22,431 bases of DNA from a virus. A program made the position numbers and the translations under genes. Location: positions 1-22,431 of IMG/VR virus record IMGVR_UViG_3300033551_000280; one strand, 5' to 3'. Under the pieces are notes generated by a model, which was given only the letters and a program-made list of their open reading frames with translations, had not been told where the DNA came from and did no database searches. Of this stretch, positions 1-7,293 are shown piece after piece; within the stretch, counting starts at the first letter, position 1, and every line of letters starts with the position of its first letter.

Positions 1-68
1 ATGATGTGCTTCTCTACATACTCCGTAACCGCCTTACTGATCTCTTCGCCGTTCAGCCAGAGTTGCAT
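1..68 (-). CDS. Partial hypothetical protein, C-terminus cut by window edge
   Basis: Only the first 22 codons are in the window. The reading starts MQLWLNGEEISKAV and runs open off the left edge. The ATG shares one base with the TAA stop of the metallophosphoesterase gene upstream (TAATG), a typical translational-coupling junction in this operon. Too little is present to name a family. Confidence 0.6.
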   Translation of the reverse strand, partial: MQLWLNGEEISKAVTEYVEKHI

Positions 69-832
69 TACGAGTACCTCCTTCTGAGATACTCAATGCT
101 CACCGGCATCTCATCGAAACTTCCATCACGCACTTCATGGAAGACGTAGATTCCGCGCCAGTGGTTATTGGTAAATGGCGATAGATAATCCTCGTCGTGC
201 GGGTAATAGGAACCCGCGATGATGGCGGTGATGGGAGTACCATCAGCGCGCTTACCATAAGCGATGTCCCTACCCTGGAGATGACCGCACACCGCGCTCT
301 GGTGATACTTATTTATGATCCCCTTGGCGGTTCCGATGGGATGGCCCTTCGGTCCCGAGGGGAAGTAGTGCATATAAACGACGCCATCAATGCACGCTTG
401 CTTGAGGAAGGGATGGACTGTCCAGCCCCATTGCTGCAGGGCTAAGTCTTCTAGCCCAATCGTACCTTCGAGCTCAGCCTGCGCATCTACCGCCCGTTGA
501 ATCCTGTACTCGTGATTCCCCAGGAAGAAGTTTAGCTCAGGCATGTAGCCCGCTGTGCGGTGCCGCTTGTTCCACTTGTCCATGGGAGCAAACAACCTGC
601 ACATCGCCTCGTATCCTGCCGCTATGTCTTTTTTGTATCTCCTTCCTTCGAAACTCTTCTTCCCCTTGTCGTAGGAAGAGAGCGAAGGCATGTCCCACCA
701 ATCACCGATGCAGTTAACGACATCCGGTTTTTTATCTAGGATGTACTGTCCGAGCCAGTCAATGTAATTAAGGTTGTTTCCAGGCTTTACTTGCGTGTCG
801 GTGATTAGCAAATGAGTTCGTGGTTTCCTCAT
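68..832 (-). CDS. Calcineurin-like metallophosphoesterase
   Basis: A 254-residue protein with the ordered metal-binding motifs of the calcineurin-like phosphoesterase superfamily: D12-x-Q14 (H in many relatives), G43-D-W-W-D47, G105-N-H-E108, an isolated H155, and G183-H184-x-Q. These bind two metal ions and hydrolyse phosphoester bonds; phage members near polymerases are often assumed to act on DNA ends or nucleotides, but the substrate here is not visible. The start at 832 is chosen because AAGGAG lies about 7 bases upstream and begins only 10 bases from the preceding helicase stop. A longer in-frame reading back to 964 would overlap the helicase gene by about 120 bases and adds a low-complexity stretch. 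It follows polymerase and helicase genes, which fits a replication role. Confidence 0.85.
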   Translation of the reverse strand: MRKPRTHLLITDTQVKPGNNLNYIDWLGQYILDKKPDVVNCIGDWWDMPSLSSYDKGKKSFEGRRYKKDIAAGYEAMCRLFAPMDKWNKRHRTAGYMPELNFFLGNHEYRIQRAVDAQAELEGTIGLEDLALQQWGWTVHPFLKQACIDGVVYMHYFPSGPKGHPIGTAKGIINKYHQSAVCGHLQGRDIAYGKRADGTPITAIIAGSYYPHDEDYLSPFTNNHWRGIYVFHEVRDGSFDEMPVSIEYLRRRYS

Positions 833-842
833 GCTAATCTCC

Positions 843-1862
843 TTATACTCTTTGTGCTGCTGCTCTATAGCGATAGAGCTGTCTGATTGATATTCCGAGC
901 CTCGCTGCCAAGTCTTGGTTCTGCTGTACCTTACTCTTCTTGTGCCAGCCTGGGGTTTGCGCACAGGCTTGCTCCGCGGTCAGCAACTTCGCTTTATCCT
1001 GCTGCTGTGTCGCATCATCCCACAGATGGACCTTTACTAAACGGTCATCCAGGAAGACGCTCATGGGGTCATCCAGCATCGGATAGACTTGGCTCTTTGT
1101 TACATTTACCTCCGTCACTACTTGGTTGGTTTTGTGTAGGGCAATGCCCACCTGCGCCAAGTTTGTCCAGTACTTCGAACCGTGGGAATCGTCGTCCGTT
1201 CCCCCGCTTATAGCGCGGCCACTCTGGTCGAATCGTGACTTGCGCGTGTGATGTATCAGACAAACTGTAACCCCCGGCATCCAGGCTTTCAGTTCGGCGT
1301 AAACCTTCTGCGCTACATCGTCATCGTTAAGGCTCCTGCTATGCACTTCCCTGAGAGCATCGAAGATGACAAAGCCGATCTTCTTCTGCCTGACAACCGC
1401 GAGCAGGTGCAGGAACACGGTGCTCGTGCGGAAGTCTAAAGCAAGGCAGTCGAAAGGATCGAAGCTGTAGAAATCGAAAGTTCGCGTGAACGGTGGAACC
1501 GGTGGATTTGCGTTCGGGTTCCCTAACCACCTGTTAAAAACAACACACTTCGGCATATCGAGAGATACGAAAAGCGTGTTAGTCCTCGTCGTCGCCCGAC
1601 CCAGAAACGTCTGTCCAGTCTGCACATGCTCCGCCAGATCGAACATGAAGGTGCTCTTGCCCACGCTAGGGGGACCGAAGAGAATCACCTTGTTCATATC
1701 GTTGGGCGCCGAGGAAGGGATGATACCCTCCCAGATCGCATTAGGAATCGGGGCATCCGCAGGGGTAACTTTGTATATTCCGGGATACCACGTGTCCTTA
1801 AAGATACTTCCAAGATCAAACTTGTCTGGATCGAACGGGCCTGTTATCTGCTTGTTCTCCAC
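843..1862 (-). CDS. RecA-fold replicative helicase-like ATPase (RepA/DnaB type)
   Basis: A 339-residue P-loop ATPase. Numbered from the GTG start, Walker A is GPPSVGKS (63-70), Walker B is FVIFD (164-168), and LIHHTRKS (202-209) matches the sensor region of RepA/AAA_25-type hexameric helicases. The C-terminus ends in a helix-turn-helix-like segment (NQDLAARLGISIRQLYRYR). It probably unwinds DNA for the family A polymerase encoded just upstream. An ATG at 1895 exists in frame but has no useful RBS and would overlap the polymerase gene. The GTG at 1862 has AGGAGGGGG 3-11 bases upstream and begins 10 bases after the polymerase stop, so I prefer it. A recombination ATPase is the main alternative. 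Confidence 0.8.
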   Translation of the reverse strand: MENKQITGPFDPDKFDLGSIFKDTWYPGIYKVTPADAPIPNAIWEGIIPSSAPNDMNKVILFGPPSVGKSTFMFDLAEHVQTGQTFLGRATTRTNTLFVSLDMPKCVVFNRWLGNPNANPPVPPFTRTFDFYSFDPFDCLALDFRTSTVFLHLLAVVRQKKIGFVIFDALREVHSRSLNDDDVAQKVYAELKAWMPGVTVCLIHHTRKSRFDQSGRAISGGTDDDSHGSKYWTNLAQVGIALHKTNQVVTEVNVTKSQVYPMLDDPMSVFLDDRLVKVHLWDDATQQQDKAKLLTAEQACAQTPGWHKKSKVQQNQDLAARLGISIRQLYRYRAAAQRV

Positions 1863-1872
1863 CTTCCCCCTC

Positions 1873-4305
1873 CTACTTCGTATGTAGAAGGTCATCCTTG
1901 ATCGCGTTGAAGTTATATTTTTTAGCGGCCCAAGATTCCCATTCTTCTTTGGTTAATGTTTCTTCGCCTTCCCATCCCTTCATGGCTAACCACGAATAAC
2001 CGCAAGCGGTTTCCGCGGGGATGGTGAGCGTCCTCGTGATTCCGTCGATACCCTCTACTGCCAAAGGCATCGTGCAGAACACCTTAATTGCTGTTGCTAC
2101 TTCATGCAGCATCTCCACGGGCACAGCGGTTAAAAATGCATCATGGCCCTGGTGGAAAAAGCGTGCTTCGGGAAACTTCTCCCATAGCTGGATCATCGCC
2201 TTGTTCACAATATCGGGGATCGTGGCCTGTGGTTTATAAGCCAGCGATTCCCGCCATGCATCATTGCTCATTTTCCCCGTGAGCATGATCTCGGCGCGTG
2301 CTTGGTAGAACAATCGCTCTCTGCCGAAAGGTGTTCTGAGCACACCGGTTCGGAACACTTCATCCCGGATGTGCTGGTGCCACTGTCTGATCTCGGGGTA
2401 AGTGGCGTGGTATCCTTCAAGTACCTCTGAAGCCTTGCGCAGTGTAATCCCCGCTTGCACGGAGAAGGTCTTCGCCTGCATTCTGTAATTTGAAGCATGG
2501 ACGCAAGCCTTAGCCAGCACGTAATCAGGAGAATCCTTAACTGGGTAAGCACCGAAGATGCTCTTCCCGTTTTCCATGTGGATATTTTTCGATGTGTCAT
2601 TGAATAACCCTATTAGCTTTTCGCACCCTGCGAGATACGCTACCATCCGTGCTTCCGCCTGGGATAGGTCCGGTTGCACAAAGATGTATCCGTCCGGTGG
2701 TACAACCATGTGGCGTAACGGTTTGGGAATGGTTTGTAAGTTGGTGCCCCTGCCCCGGTTCGACTTGCCACTTGACCATCGCCCTGTCTCCGTTCCGCAG
2801 ACGTACCACGCTCCGGGTAATCTCCCATCCGCGTCCCTCGGAACGTCGATATAGGAAGATTTCAACTTGCGCAGATGTCTTTCTTCGAGTAGCCACTTAA
2901 GCTCCTTTACGTCCGGATACTCCGCCCTTAACTCCATGATGGCGTCTTCGTCCGCACGAAGAGATTGCTGTCCAGAGCCAAACTTGTACTTTCCCTTTAA
3001 GCCTAACGTAGTGTAGAGATACTCTGTTACCTGCTTCGGGGAGTTGCAATTCAGTTTGGAATCTTGGGGCCATCTCCCACGTACTTCCTTCAGGGCCTCG
3101 TCGATACAGTTCGATAACTCTAACCGGTTGTCTTCGCTGATGGGCAGCCGCAGCCGCTGCATTTCCAAAGCTAAGCCAAGCTCGACATTCACGTAGTCGT
3201 GGTAAAGTGAAGCGAGGTTTCTTTGCTTTAACTCTTTCTCTATCTCTTGCGCTGCCCAGAGAGTGGTAATCGTGTCCTTGTTGTTGTACTCCCAGAGCTG
3301 TTTGTCTGGGACTTTCGAGTTCCACGTTTTCCCCTCGTCCTTGTAGTAAGGCATCGAGGTATAGATCGACGCCAAGAAATCTAATCCCTTCGGAAATTCT
3401 GGATGCAGGATGGCGTGGGCGACCATGGTATCCATAAAGATCCCACTCGGTTCGAGTCCACGATCCATCAAGTAATCCAGATCGAAGGTCAGGTTCTGGC
3501 CGATCAAATTGGGGTTGCGGTTCATCAGTTCCTGCAACGCCCGCCAGATGCGTGCCTCGTCGCCCACGAAATAGTTTGTCCCGCAGGTATTTTGCAACGG
3601 CACGCACAGTGCGGTACTGCCACTCGCTACAGAGAAACATGCGATGTAACCCCCTCTGGTTTCTATATCAATGCACCATAAGGCATCGCTGCCTATGGAG
3701 TTGAAGAACGCTATGACATCCTTGGCCTGGGGATTTATATGTGAAGTCCAGGCAAGGGGCTTTATTACTTTCGAAACTGATTCGCGCCGCACCCTCTGGA
3801 AGTCTTGCATTCCTATCCAGAAGTATTTCCATTGTCCTTGGAGGATAAAGGAGGGGCGAAGCAGAGGAATCACTTTCAGCCCAGGTACTAGGTTCGAAGG
3901 TAAGATTGAACCGCGGTACTTTTGAATCCCCTGCAGGCCCGTTAAACTCCTTAATGCTTCCTCTCCGACTGCTACTGCTACATTCGGTTGGTAGGTCGAA
4001 TAACCAGACAGCTCTTTCTTTAACTGCTCGCGATACTGCAGGAGCCTTGGTGTTGGTTCGAGTTGCCTTGCATCCTTGTAAAGATGCGAGACATCCCCGT
4101 TCCGGCAGGCTTCCTTGATTACATAATTGAGTGTACATTCATCCATCCTGAGCTGCGCCCCGTTCATCATCTTACTCAAGATGCGACCGGCGCTGCCCGT
4201 AAAAGGCTTCTGTTCACCTATGTCACTATCGCTTGCGCAATCTCCGATCAGAGCTATTCGAGCGTTGCGAACCAGCTTCGAGGGACAGCTTGGTTCGTTT
4301 GCCAT
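1873..4305 (-). CDS. Family A DNA polymerase with N-terminal UDG-like domain and 3'-5' exonuclease
   Basis: An 810-residue replicative polymerase. Residues about 15-170 resemble the family 4/5 uracil-DNA glycosylase fold: IALIGD (17-22), KPFTGSAGRIL (33-43), VAVGEEAL (111-118) and LLRPS (148-152), where active enzymes have GE-x-PG and HPS. The DEDDy exonuclease follows with D213-I-E215, N271-L-T-F-D275 and Y340-x3-D344, all intact. Polymerase motif A is D546-L-S-Q-x-E551-x-R553; motif B has K599 and Y607 at the family spacing; motif C is QGHDA with catalytic D722. Oddities: Y595 and R608 stand where Taq polymerase has an arginine and a glycine in motif B, and motif C has alanine where HDE is usual. 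The glycosylase catalytic signatures look degenerate, so that domain may only bind DNA. The helicase gene follows 10 bases downstream. Confidence 0.95.
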   Translation of the reverse strand: MANEPSCPSKLVRNARIALIGDCASDSDIGEQKPFTGSAGRILSKMMNGAQLRMDECTLNYVIKEACRNGDVSHLYKDARQLEPTPRLLQYREQLKKELSGYSTYQPNVAVAVGEEALRSLTGLQGIQKYRGSILPSNLVPGLKVIPLLRPSFILQGQWKYFWIGMQDFQRVRRESVSKVIKPLAWTSHINPQAKDVIAFFNSIGSDALWCIDIETRGGYIACFSVASGSTALCVPLQNTCGTNYFVGDEARIWRALQELMNRNPNLIGQNLTFDLDYLMDRGLEPSGIFMDTMVAHAILHPEFPKGLDFLASIYTSMPYYKDEGKTWNSKVPDKQLWEYNNKDTITTLWAAQEIEKELKQRNLASLYHDYVNVELGLALEMQRLRLPISEDNRLELSNCIDEALKEVRGRWPQDSKLNCNSPKQVTEYLYTTLGLKGKYKFGSGQQSLRADEDAIMELRAEYPDVKELKWLLEERHLRKLKSSYIDVPRDADGRLPGAWYVCGTETGRWSSGKSNRGRGTNLQTIPKPLRHMVVPPDGYIFVQPDLSQAEARMVAYLAGCEKLIGLFNDTSKNIHMENGKSIFGAYPVKDSPDYVLAKACVHASNYRMQAKTFSVQAGITLRKASEVLEGYHATYPEIRQWHQHIRDEVFRTGVLRTPFGRERLFYQARAEIMLTGKMSNDAWRESLAYKPQATIPDIVNKAMIQLWEKFPEARFFHQGHDAFLTAVPVEMLHEVATAIKVFCTMPLAVEGIDGITRTLTIPAETACGYSWLAMKGWEGEETLTKEEWESWAAKKYNFNAIKDDLLHTK

Positions 4306-4314
4306 TTCTCTCCT

Positions 4315-4743
4315 TTATTGCCACTCTCCGATTAAGATTTGTTTCGCTAGCCGGTGCGCCCTGTCACCCACCTGCTCTACGTAATGCGGGTCAGCGCATT
4401 CCCGCGCTGCGGTTTCCCAGTCGTTACTGCGCAAGGCTGCGAGCATGTTCTTGAACTTCAACAGCCGGTCTATGCCCATGTTAAATGACATGTTCACGAG
4501 CACGCCATGTCTTACGGGATCAAGGAACTTAGCCCACGGAATCCGCTGCGCTATCTCGTCACAGGCAATCTTCCAATCGGTATCGAAGATTACTTCTATT
4601 GCTGTCTCGGAAAGCTTCGGGCCGGTTTGTATGTTATGGCCTATCGCGATGGTCCAGTACCCCGAGGTACACTTGTACCCCCGATACCGCTTCCCCTCAT
4701 CCCTCTCAAGCTGCTTTCGGCTTGCCGCTTTATGATCTATCAC
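4315..4743 (-). CDS. T4-type lysozyme / endolysin (GH24)
   Basis: A 142-residue muramidase aligned by eye to T4 lysozyme. E16 in RDEG is the catalytic acid, and YWTIAIGHN (29-37) matches the YYTIGIGH strand of T4. The catalytic triad reads E16-x8-C25-x5-T31: the usual aspartate (T4 Asp20) is a cysteine, a substitution found in natural E-x8-D/C-x5-T endolysins and known to be tolerated in T4 lysozyme. The C-terminal helices include FNMG and the tryptophan-bearing NDWETAA segment. There is no signal peptide, so release would need a holin. The start overlaps the DUF3310 gene by ATGA. A lysis enzyme placed between DUF3310 and polymerase genes is unusual, as these normally sit with late genes. Confidence 0.9.
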   Translation of the reverse strand: MIDHKAASRKQLERDEGKRYRGYKCTSGYWTIAIGHNIQTGPKLSETAIEVIFDTDWKIACDEIAQRIPWAKFLDPVRHGVLVNMSFNMGIDRLLKFKNMLAALRSNDWETAARECADPHYVEQVGDRAHRLAKQILIGEWQ

Positions 4744-5009
4744 TTGGTTTCCTCCAGGCGCCTGAGGTAGAACCGCGCCTTTTGTACATCCTGGGTTTGC
4801 CCCTTGAGCCGCTCGCGCCAGATGTACTTAAGCGCGTTGCCCTTACAAAAACCGCGGAACTCTTCTCTTGTTAGAGCTGCCTCGATTGCAGCTATGCACT
4901 CGACGCTTCCGCTGGTGTAGTGCGTAGGGTGGTTCACTGGGTCTGGGTTCGTCTTGGCCTTTAGGTGTTCTTCGAACGGGCCTTCCTCTTTGAAAGGTTC
5001 GGAACTCAT
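4740..5009 (-). CDS. DUF3310 family protein
   Basis: An 89-residue protein whose residues about 24-87 carry the DUF3310 signature: VNHPTHYTSG, then VECIAAIEAA, a FCKGNALKYIWRE core and a closing KARFYLRRLEE helix. The family is widespread in phages; a related region occurs in T7 gp1.7, which has nucleotide kinase activity, but this short form has no visible P-loop and its job is unknown. It is joined by ATGA overlaps to the genes on both sides, so it is probably made together with the lysozyme and the 122-residue unknown. Confidence 0.85.
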   Translation of the reverse strand: MSSEPFKEEGPFEEHLKAKTNPDPVNHPTHYTSGSVECIAAIEAALTREEFRGFCKGNALKYIWRERLKGQTQDVQKARFYLRRLEETK

Positions 5010-5374
5010 TTGCCTAGCTTCTCCATTTGCAATTCCTCATGCAGCTTTGTCACAAGCTGCGCGAGTACATCTCGCTTGATTGAAAGCTTCGCGACTCCGA
5101 TGGAGACTTCGATCATGTCGCTGCCCTTGCCGATCTTCGCCTCAAAGCTTGCGCCCCCTACTCCCGGGACAACCAACGAAGTAAACTCTTCCAGCTTCTG
5201 CGTCTTTGGTTCCTTGTAAGCGGGATAGAGTGTGCCCGGTTTGATCTGCATCTCCTTCACTAGCTGTTCCATCCTTCTGTAGTCTTCATAGAGTTTGTCT
5301 CTTGGGTACTTCAGTTCGTAACCCCAGTCAGGTGGTTCAAGCCCGAGCGGGTCTTTCGGATTCTGTATTGCCAT
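5006..5374 (-). CDS. Hypothetical protein, 122 aa, ends in EKLGK
   Basis: Not recognised. The N-terminal half is rich in proline, tyrosine and charged residues (YELKYPRDKLYEDYRR). Residues about 65-95 look like beta strands (VVPGVGGASFEAKIGKG), and the last 25 residues form a likely amphipathic helix ending LQMEKLGK, close to the C-terminal tail of the zinc-finger proteins to the right. AGGAGG lies 5 bases before the ATG. A very stable UUCG hairpin sits 20 bases upstream of the start, so expression may be tuned by RNA structure. Confidence 0.75.
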   Translation of the reverse strand: MAIQNPKDPLGLEPPDWGYELKYPRDKLYEDYRRMEQLVKEMQIKPGTLYPAYKEPKTQKLEEFTSLVVPGVGGASFEAKIGKGSDMIEVSIGVAKLSIKRDVLAQLVTKLHEELQMEKLGK

Positions 5375-5393
5375 TCATTCCTCCTAAGCTAGA

Positions 5394-5415
5394 GGGAGGG
5401 GCCGAAGCCCCTCCC
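5394..5415 (-). terminator. Very stable hairpin with UUCG tetraloop between two genes
   Basis: On the minus strand, GGGAGGGGC and GCCCCTCCC form a perfect 9-bp stem closed by C(UUCG)G, the classic extra-stable tetraloop. It lies in the 64-base gap between the SSB-like gene and the 122-residue unknown. No U-run follows the 3' arm; the AGGAGG of the next gene comes instead. It may therefore be an RNA-stabilising or processing element or a weak attenuator rather than a true intrinsic terminator. Confidence 0.6.
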
Positions 5416-5438
5416 CCTGTGTTTATCGTTACCCTATC

Positions 5439-5873
5439 TTAGGAGAACGAACGGATGGCGCGCGCCCGCAAGCTGCCGCTGTCATCTTCGTGCAACGAGA
5501 TTGGAACGATCTTACCTGCGGTGTCACCGTTGATAGCCGAGACTAAACGCTCAGCGTCATTGAAGTCCTTGCAGATTGGAATATTCTTCGTACCCGCGGG
5601 GACCACGCCCAGGGCGCGATACCAGCCGAGAGCCATCTGTTTCACGCGGGGATGTGAATCCTCCTTCGCGAAGTTGATGTACTCTTTATGCCGAAGAGTA
5701 CCGGTGCCGTTCTTGCGCGGCGCCTCGAACTGCGCGACCATCATGTAGCCGCCCTTCTTGGTAACCCGAGCTTCTCCGCCCACGAAGATGGCGTCTTCGT
5801 AAGCTCCCACATCGGGATTAGTAACTTCCTCAACGGTGAATTCGCTTAAAAGCTGTTCTGCTAATGCACTCAT
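5439..5873 (-). CDS. Candidate single-stranded-DNA-binding protein (DUF669-like)
   Basis: A 144-residue protein starting MSALAEQLLSEFTVEEV. The pattern of a short helix, then strands such as GEARVTKKGGYMMVAQFEAP, then an HKEYINFAK strand and a helix with ALGWYRALGV resembles phage DUF669-type proteins, many of which are thought to be OB-fold ssDNA binders. This is a resemblance from memory, not a firm match. The C-terminus is not strongly acidic (ends RAIRSFS), unlike E. coli SSB. The ATG at 5873 has AGGGGAG about 6 bases upstream. An in-frame start at 6005 would overlap the next gene by 75 bases and has no RBS advantage. Confidence 0.7.
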   Translation of the reverse strand: MSALAEQLLSEFTVEEVTNPDVGAYEDAIFVGGEARVTKKGGYMMVAQFEAPRKNGTGTLRHKEYINFAKEDSHPRVKQMALGWYRALGVVPAGTKNIPICKDFNDAERLVSAINGDTAGKIVPISLHEDDSGSLRARAIRSFS

Positions 5874-5929
5874 GTGTAACTCCCCTTCTGTTGCGCACGT
5901 TAATCTTTCCGCCTGCTCATCCCTCTTCT

Positions 5930-6280
5930 TTAGACAATGGGTACACGTAAGGTGTGTTTCTTCCGTGTAGCCTGTCTCTTCCGGTTGCGGAGTAGCTTCT
6001 TCCACTCTTGGTCCAGAAGGTCGTAGGTAACCGCGTTGTCCTTGTCTTGCTCGAACCCGAGAGTTCGTGCCATAGTCAGGGAGTTCCCATCCGCGTCAAT
6101 CAGTTCCAACTCGTCGATGCCATAGCTGTAATCCCCGAAGACTTGGCCGAGGATGCACGCCTCACCGTTCGATATGGCTAAGCGTTCCGCATCAACCTTC
6201 TTGGTCCACTTGGTTCCAAGAGCTGCATCGAGGAAAGCTGCACCCGCAAACACTCTTGCTTTCACGTCATCGAAAATCAT
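5930..6280 (-). CDS. Conserved phage hypothetical protein, 116 aa
   Basis: The segment VFAGAAFLDAALGTKW, followed by ACILGQVFGDYSYG and GFEQD, resembles a small protein seen often in actinobacterial phages and genomes (GAxLLD..W..CVLGQ.xGDY..G), whose function is unknown to me. The C-terminus is very basic (RNRKRQATRKKHTLR), which could bind nucleic acid. I chose the ATG at 6280 because AGGAGG sits 8 bases before it; a GTG at 6289 directly abuts the SD. The leader contains ATCTTAAACGAAAGG, also found at 6975-6989. Confidence 0.75.
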   Translation of the reverse strand: MIFDDVKARVFAGAAFLDAALGTKWTKKVDAERLAISNGEACILGQVFGDYSYGIDELELIDADGNSLTMARTLGFEQDKDNAVTYDLLDQEWKKLLRNRKRQATRKKHTLRVPIV

Positions 6281-6313
6281 TTCATTCACCTCCTTTCGTT
6301 TAAGATCCTACTA

Positions 6314-6580
6314 CTACTTCACCTCTGCCCTCTTAGGCCCGCTTGGTTTCTCCCCGCATACATCACCTGCGCCGATTGACGGTGCTTGCCCACACCATTC
6401 GATACAATTCCCATCACCTACTCCCTGCTTCGGGCAGTGAAGGGGTGTGTGTGCTCCGAGATCGCGGGCAAGATACTGGATTTCCTTTAACGTACAGTCG
6501 CCTTCAGCCCTGTAGTTTCCCGTTCCATCCGGGATAATCGCGCACTGTAATGCGAGTAACAGCACAATCTCCGCAAGCAT
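6314..6580 (-). CDS. Small cysteine-rich, probably exported protein
   Basis: An 88-residue protein with a short hydrophobic start (MLAEIVLLLALQCAII) and six cysteines (about residues 13, 29, 49, 59, 63 and 75) spaced irregularly, which suits disulfides outside the cytoplasm better than a zinc site. ALQC is not a convincing lipobox because glutamine precedes the cysteine. The ATG shares one base with the stop of the fibronectin-III-like gene (TAATG), so the two are coupled and may act together at the envelope. No family recognised. Confidence 0.65.
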   Translation of the reverse strand: MLAEIVLLLALQCAIIPDGTGNYRAEGDCTLKEIQYLARDLGAHTPLHCPKQGVGDGNCIEWCGQAPSIGAGDVCGEKPSGPKRAEVK

Positions 6581-6960
6581 TAGAGAGCCTCGATAGCACC
6601 GTTCGTCGGACCCATGGGTATGTCCCCGGCCTTAAACGATACTTCGTTTGTAGTGGTTTCCGATGGACCGAACTCGTTAAAGGATTCCACCACACAGAAC
6701 CACGTTCCCAGTCCGTCGATTACCGCGAGTATCGGAACCCTGCGCGTGTCGGCAGTGACAACGGTGAGCTTGGTGTATTGGCCAGAGGCAGATCCGCATT
6801 TCACGCGGAACCCATCTGCCGGTCCACCCGTTCCCTGCTCCCACTCCCAAGTCAGCGCAGCTTTCTTGATGTTCACGGTTATTGTGCTCTGTGCCTGCGA
6901 GGTTTCGGGTATCCAAAACCACAAGGCCCCAAGCACCAAAGCTAATAGTAACTTCTTCAT
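6580..6960 (-). CDS. Secreted fibronectin type III-like protein
   Basis: A 126-residue protein. MKKLLLALVLGALWFW followed by SQAQS is a clear signal peptide with a plausible cleavage after QA. The mature part fits one Fn3-like beta sandwich: ALTWEWEQG strand, ADGFRVKCGSASGQY, then a WFCVVESFNEFGPSE segment typical of the last Fn3 strands (Y/F-x-V-x-A-x-N-x-x-G). Two cysteines lie in strands. Fn3-like domains in phages usually mediate weak surface or carbohydrate contacts. The ATG at 6960 has AAGGGGG 9 bases upstream, better placed than the ATG at 6969, which nearly touches the SD. Confidence 0.75.
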   Translation of the reverse strand: MKKLLLALVLGALWFWIPETSQAQSTITVNIKKAALTWEWEQGTGGPADGFRVKCGSASGQYTKLTVVTADTRRVPILAVIDGLGTWFCVVESFNEFGPSETTTNEVSFKAGDIPMGPTNGAIEAL

Positions 6961-6980
6961 TTCGCTCATCCCCCTTTCGT

Positions 6981-7145
6981 TTAAGATAATCTCCTAAGTA
7001 GGTCTTGCTCTCGCGCCTTTCGCGCAGCCCTGCGTGCTCCCCAGTTGGTACGCACCGAATCCCACATGAACCAAAGCGAGAACCCGATTATGATCAGCGA
7101 CGCTATGAGCTGCACGATGGACACGATAAGCTTGACTGTTTCCAT
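6981..7145 (-). CDS. Small single-pass membrane protein, 54 aa
   Basis: Begins METVKLIVSIVQLIAS. A single transmembrane segment covers about residues 4-28 and is followed by a strongly basic tail (RTNWGARRAARKARE) ending LLRRLS. The basic tail would stay in the cytoplasm. Small size and position beside exported proteins make it a holin or spanin-accessory candidate, but this is inference. AGGTGA precedes the ATG at 7145. A longer reading from 7190 would overlap the 44-residue gene upstream and has no RBS. Confidence 0.7.
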   Translation of the reverse strand: METVKLIVSIVQLIASLIIIGFSLWFMWDSVRTNWGARRAARKAREQDLLRRLS

Positions 7146-7158
7146 TACTTCACCTGCT

Positions 7159-7293
7159 TTACTGAGATAGTTTCTTGAGCAACTCTTCACCGCGCACTCT
7201 CTGCTCTTCCTTATCCACGCGGTATGAGTGTCTAAGAGCTACGACGAACTCAGCTATGAGAAGCGCGTACACTGCGAAGAGTGCCCAGTCCAT
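7159..7293 (-). CDS. Small membrane protein, 44 aa
   Basis: Starts MDWALFAVYALLIAEFVVAL and continues into a charged tail (RVDKEEQRVRGEELLKKLSQ). One transmembrane helix spans about residues 3-20. AGGTGA lies 6 bases before the ATG, which directly follows the TAG of the 50-residue zinc-ribbon gene (TAGATG). It ends 13 bases before the next small membrane protein gene, which has the same layout (helix, then basic tail ending LLxxLS), so the two may be a pair acting in the membrane. Confidence 0.7.
   Translation of the reverse strand: MDWALFAVYALLIAEFVVALRHSYRVDKEEQRVRGEELLKKLSQ

Noticed and set aside
2268-3640. Other-frame readings inside the polymerase gene (110 and 247 codons)
   Set aside because: They are shadows of the polymerase frame, which has all exonuclease and polymerase motifs in order.
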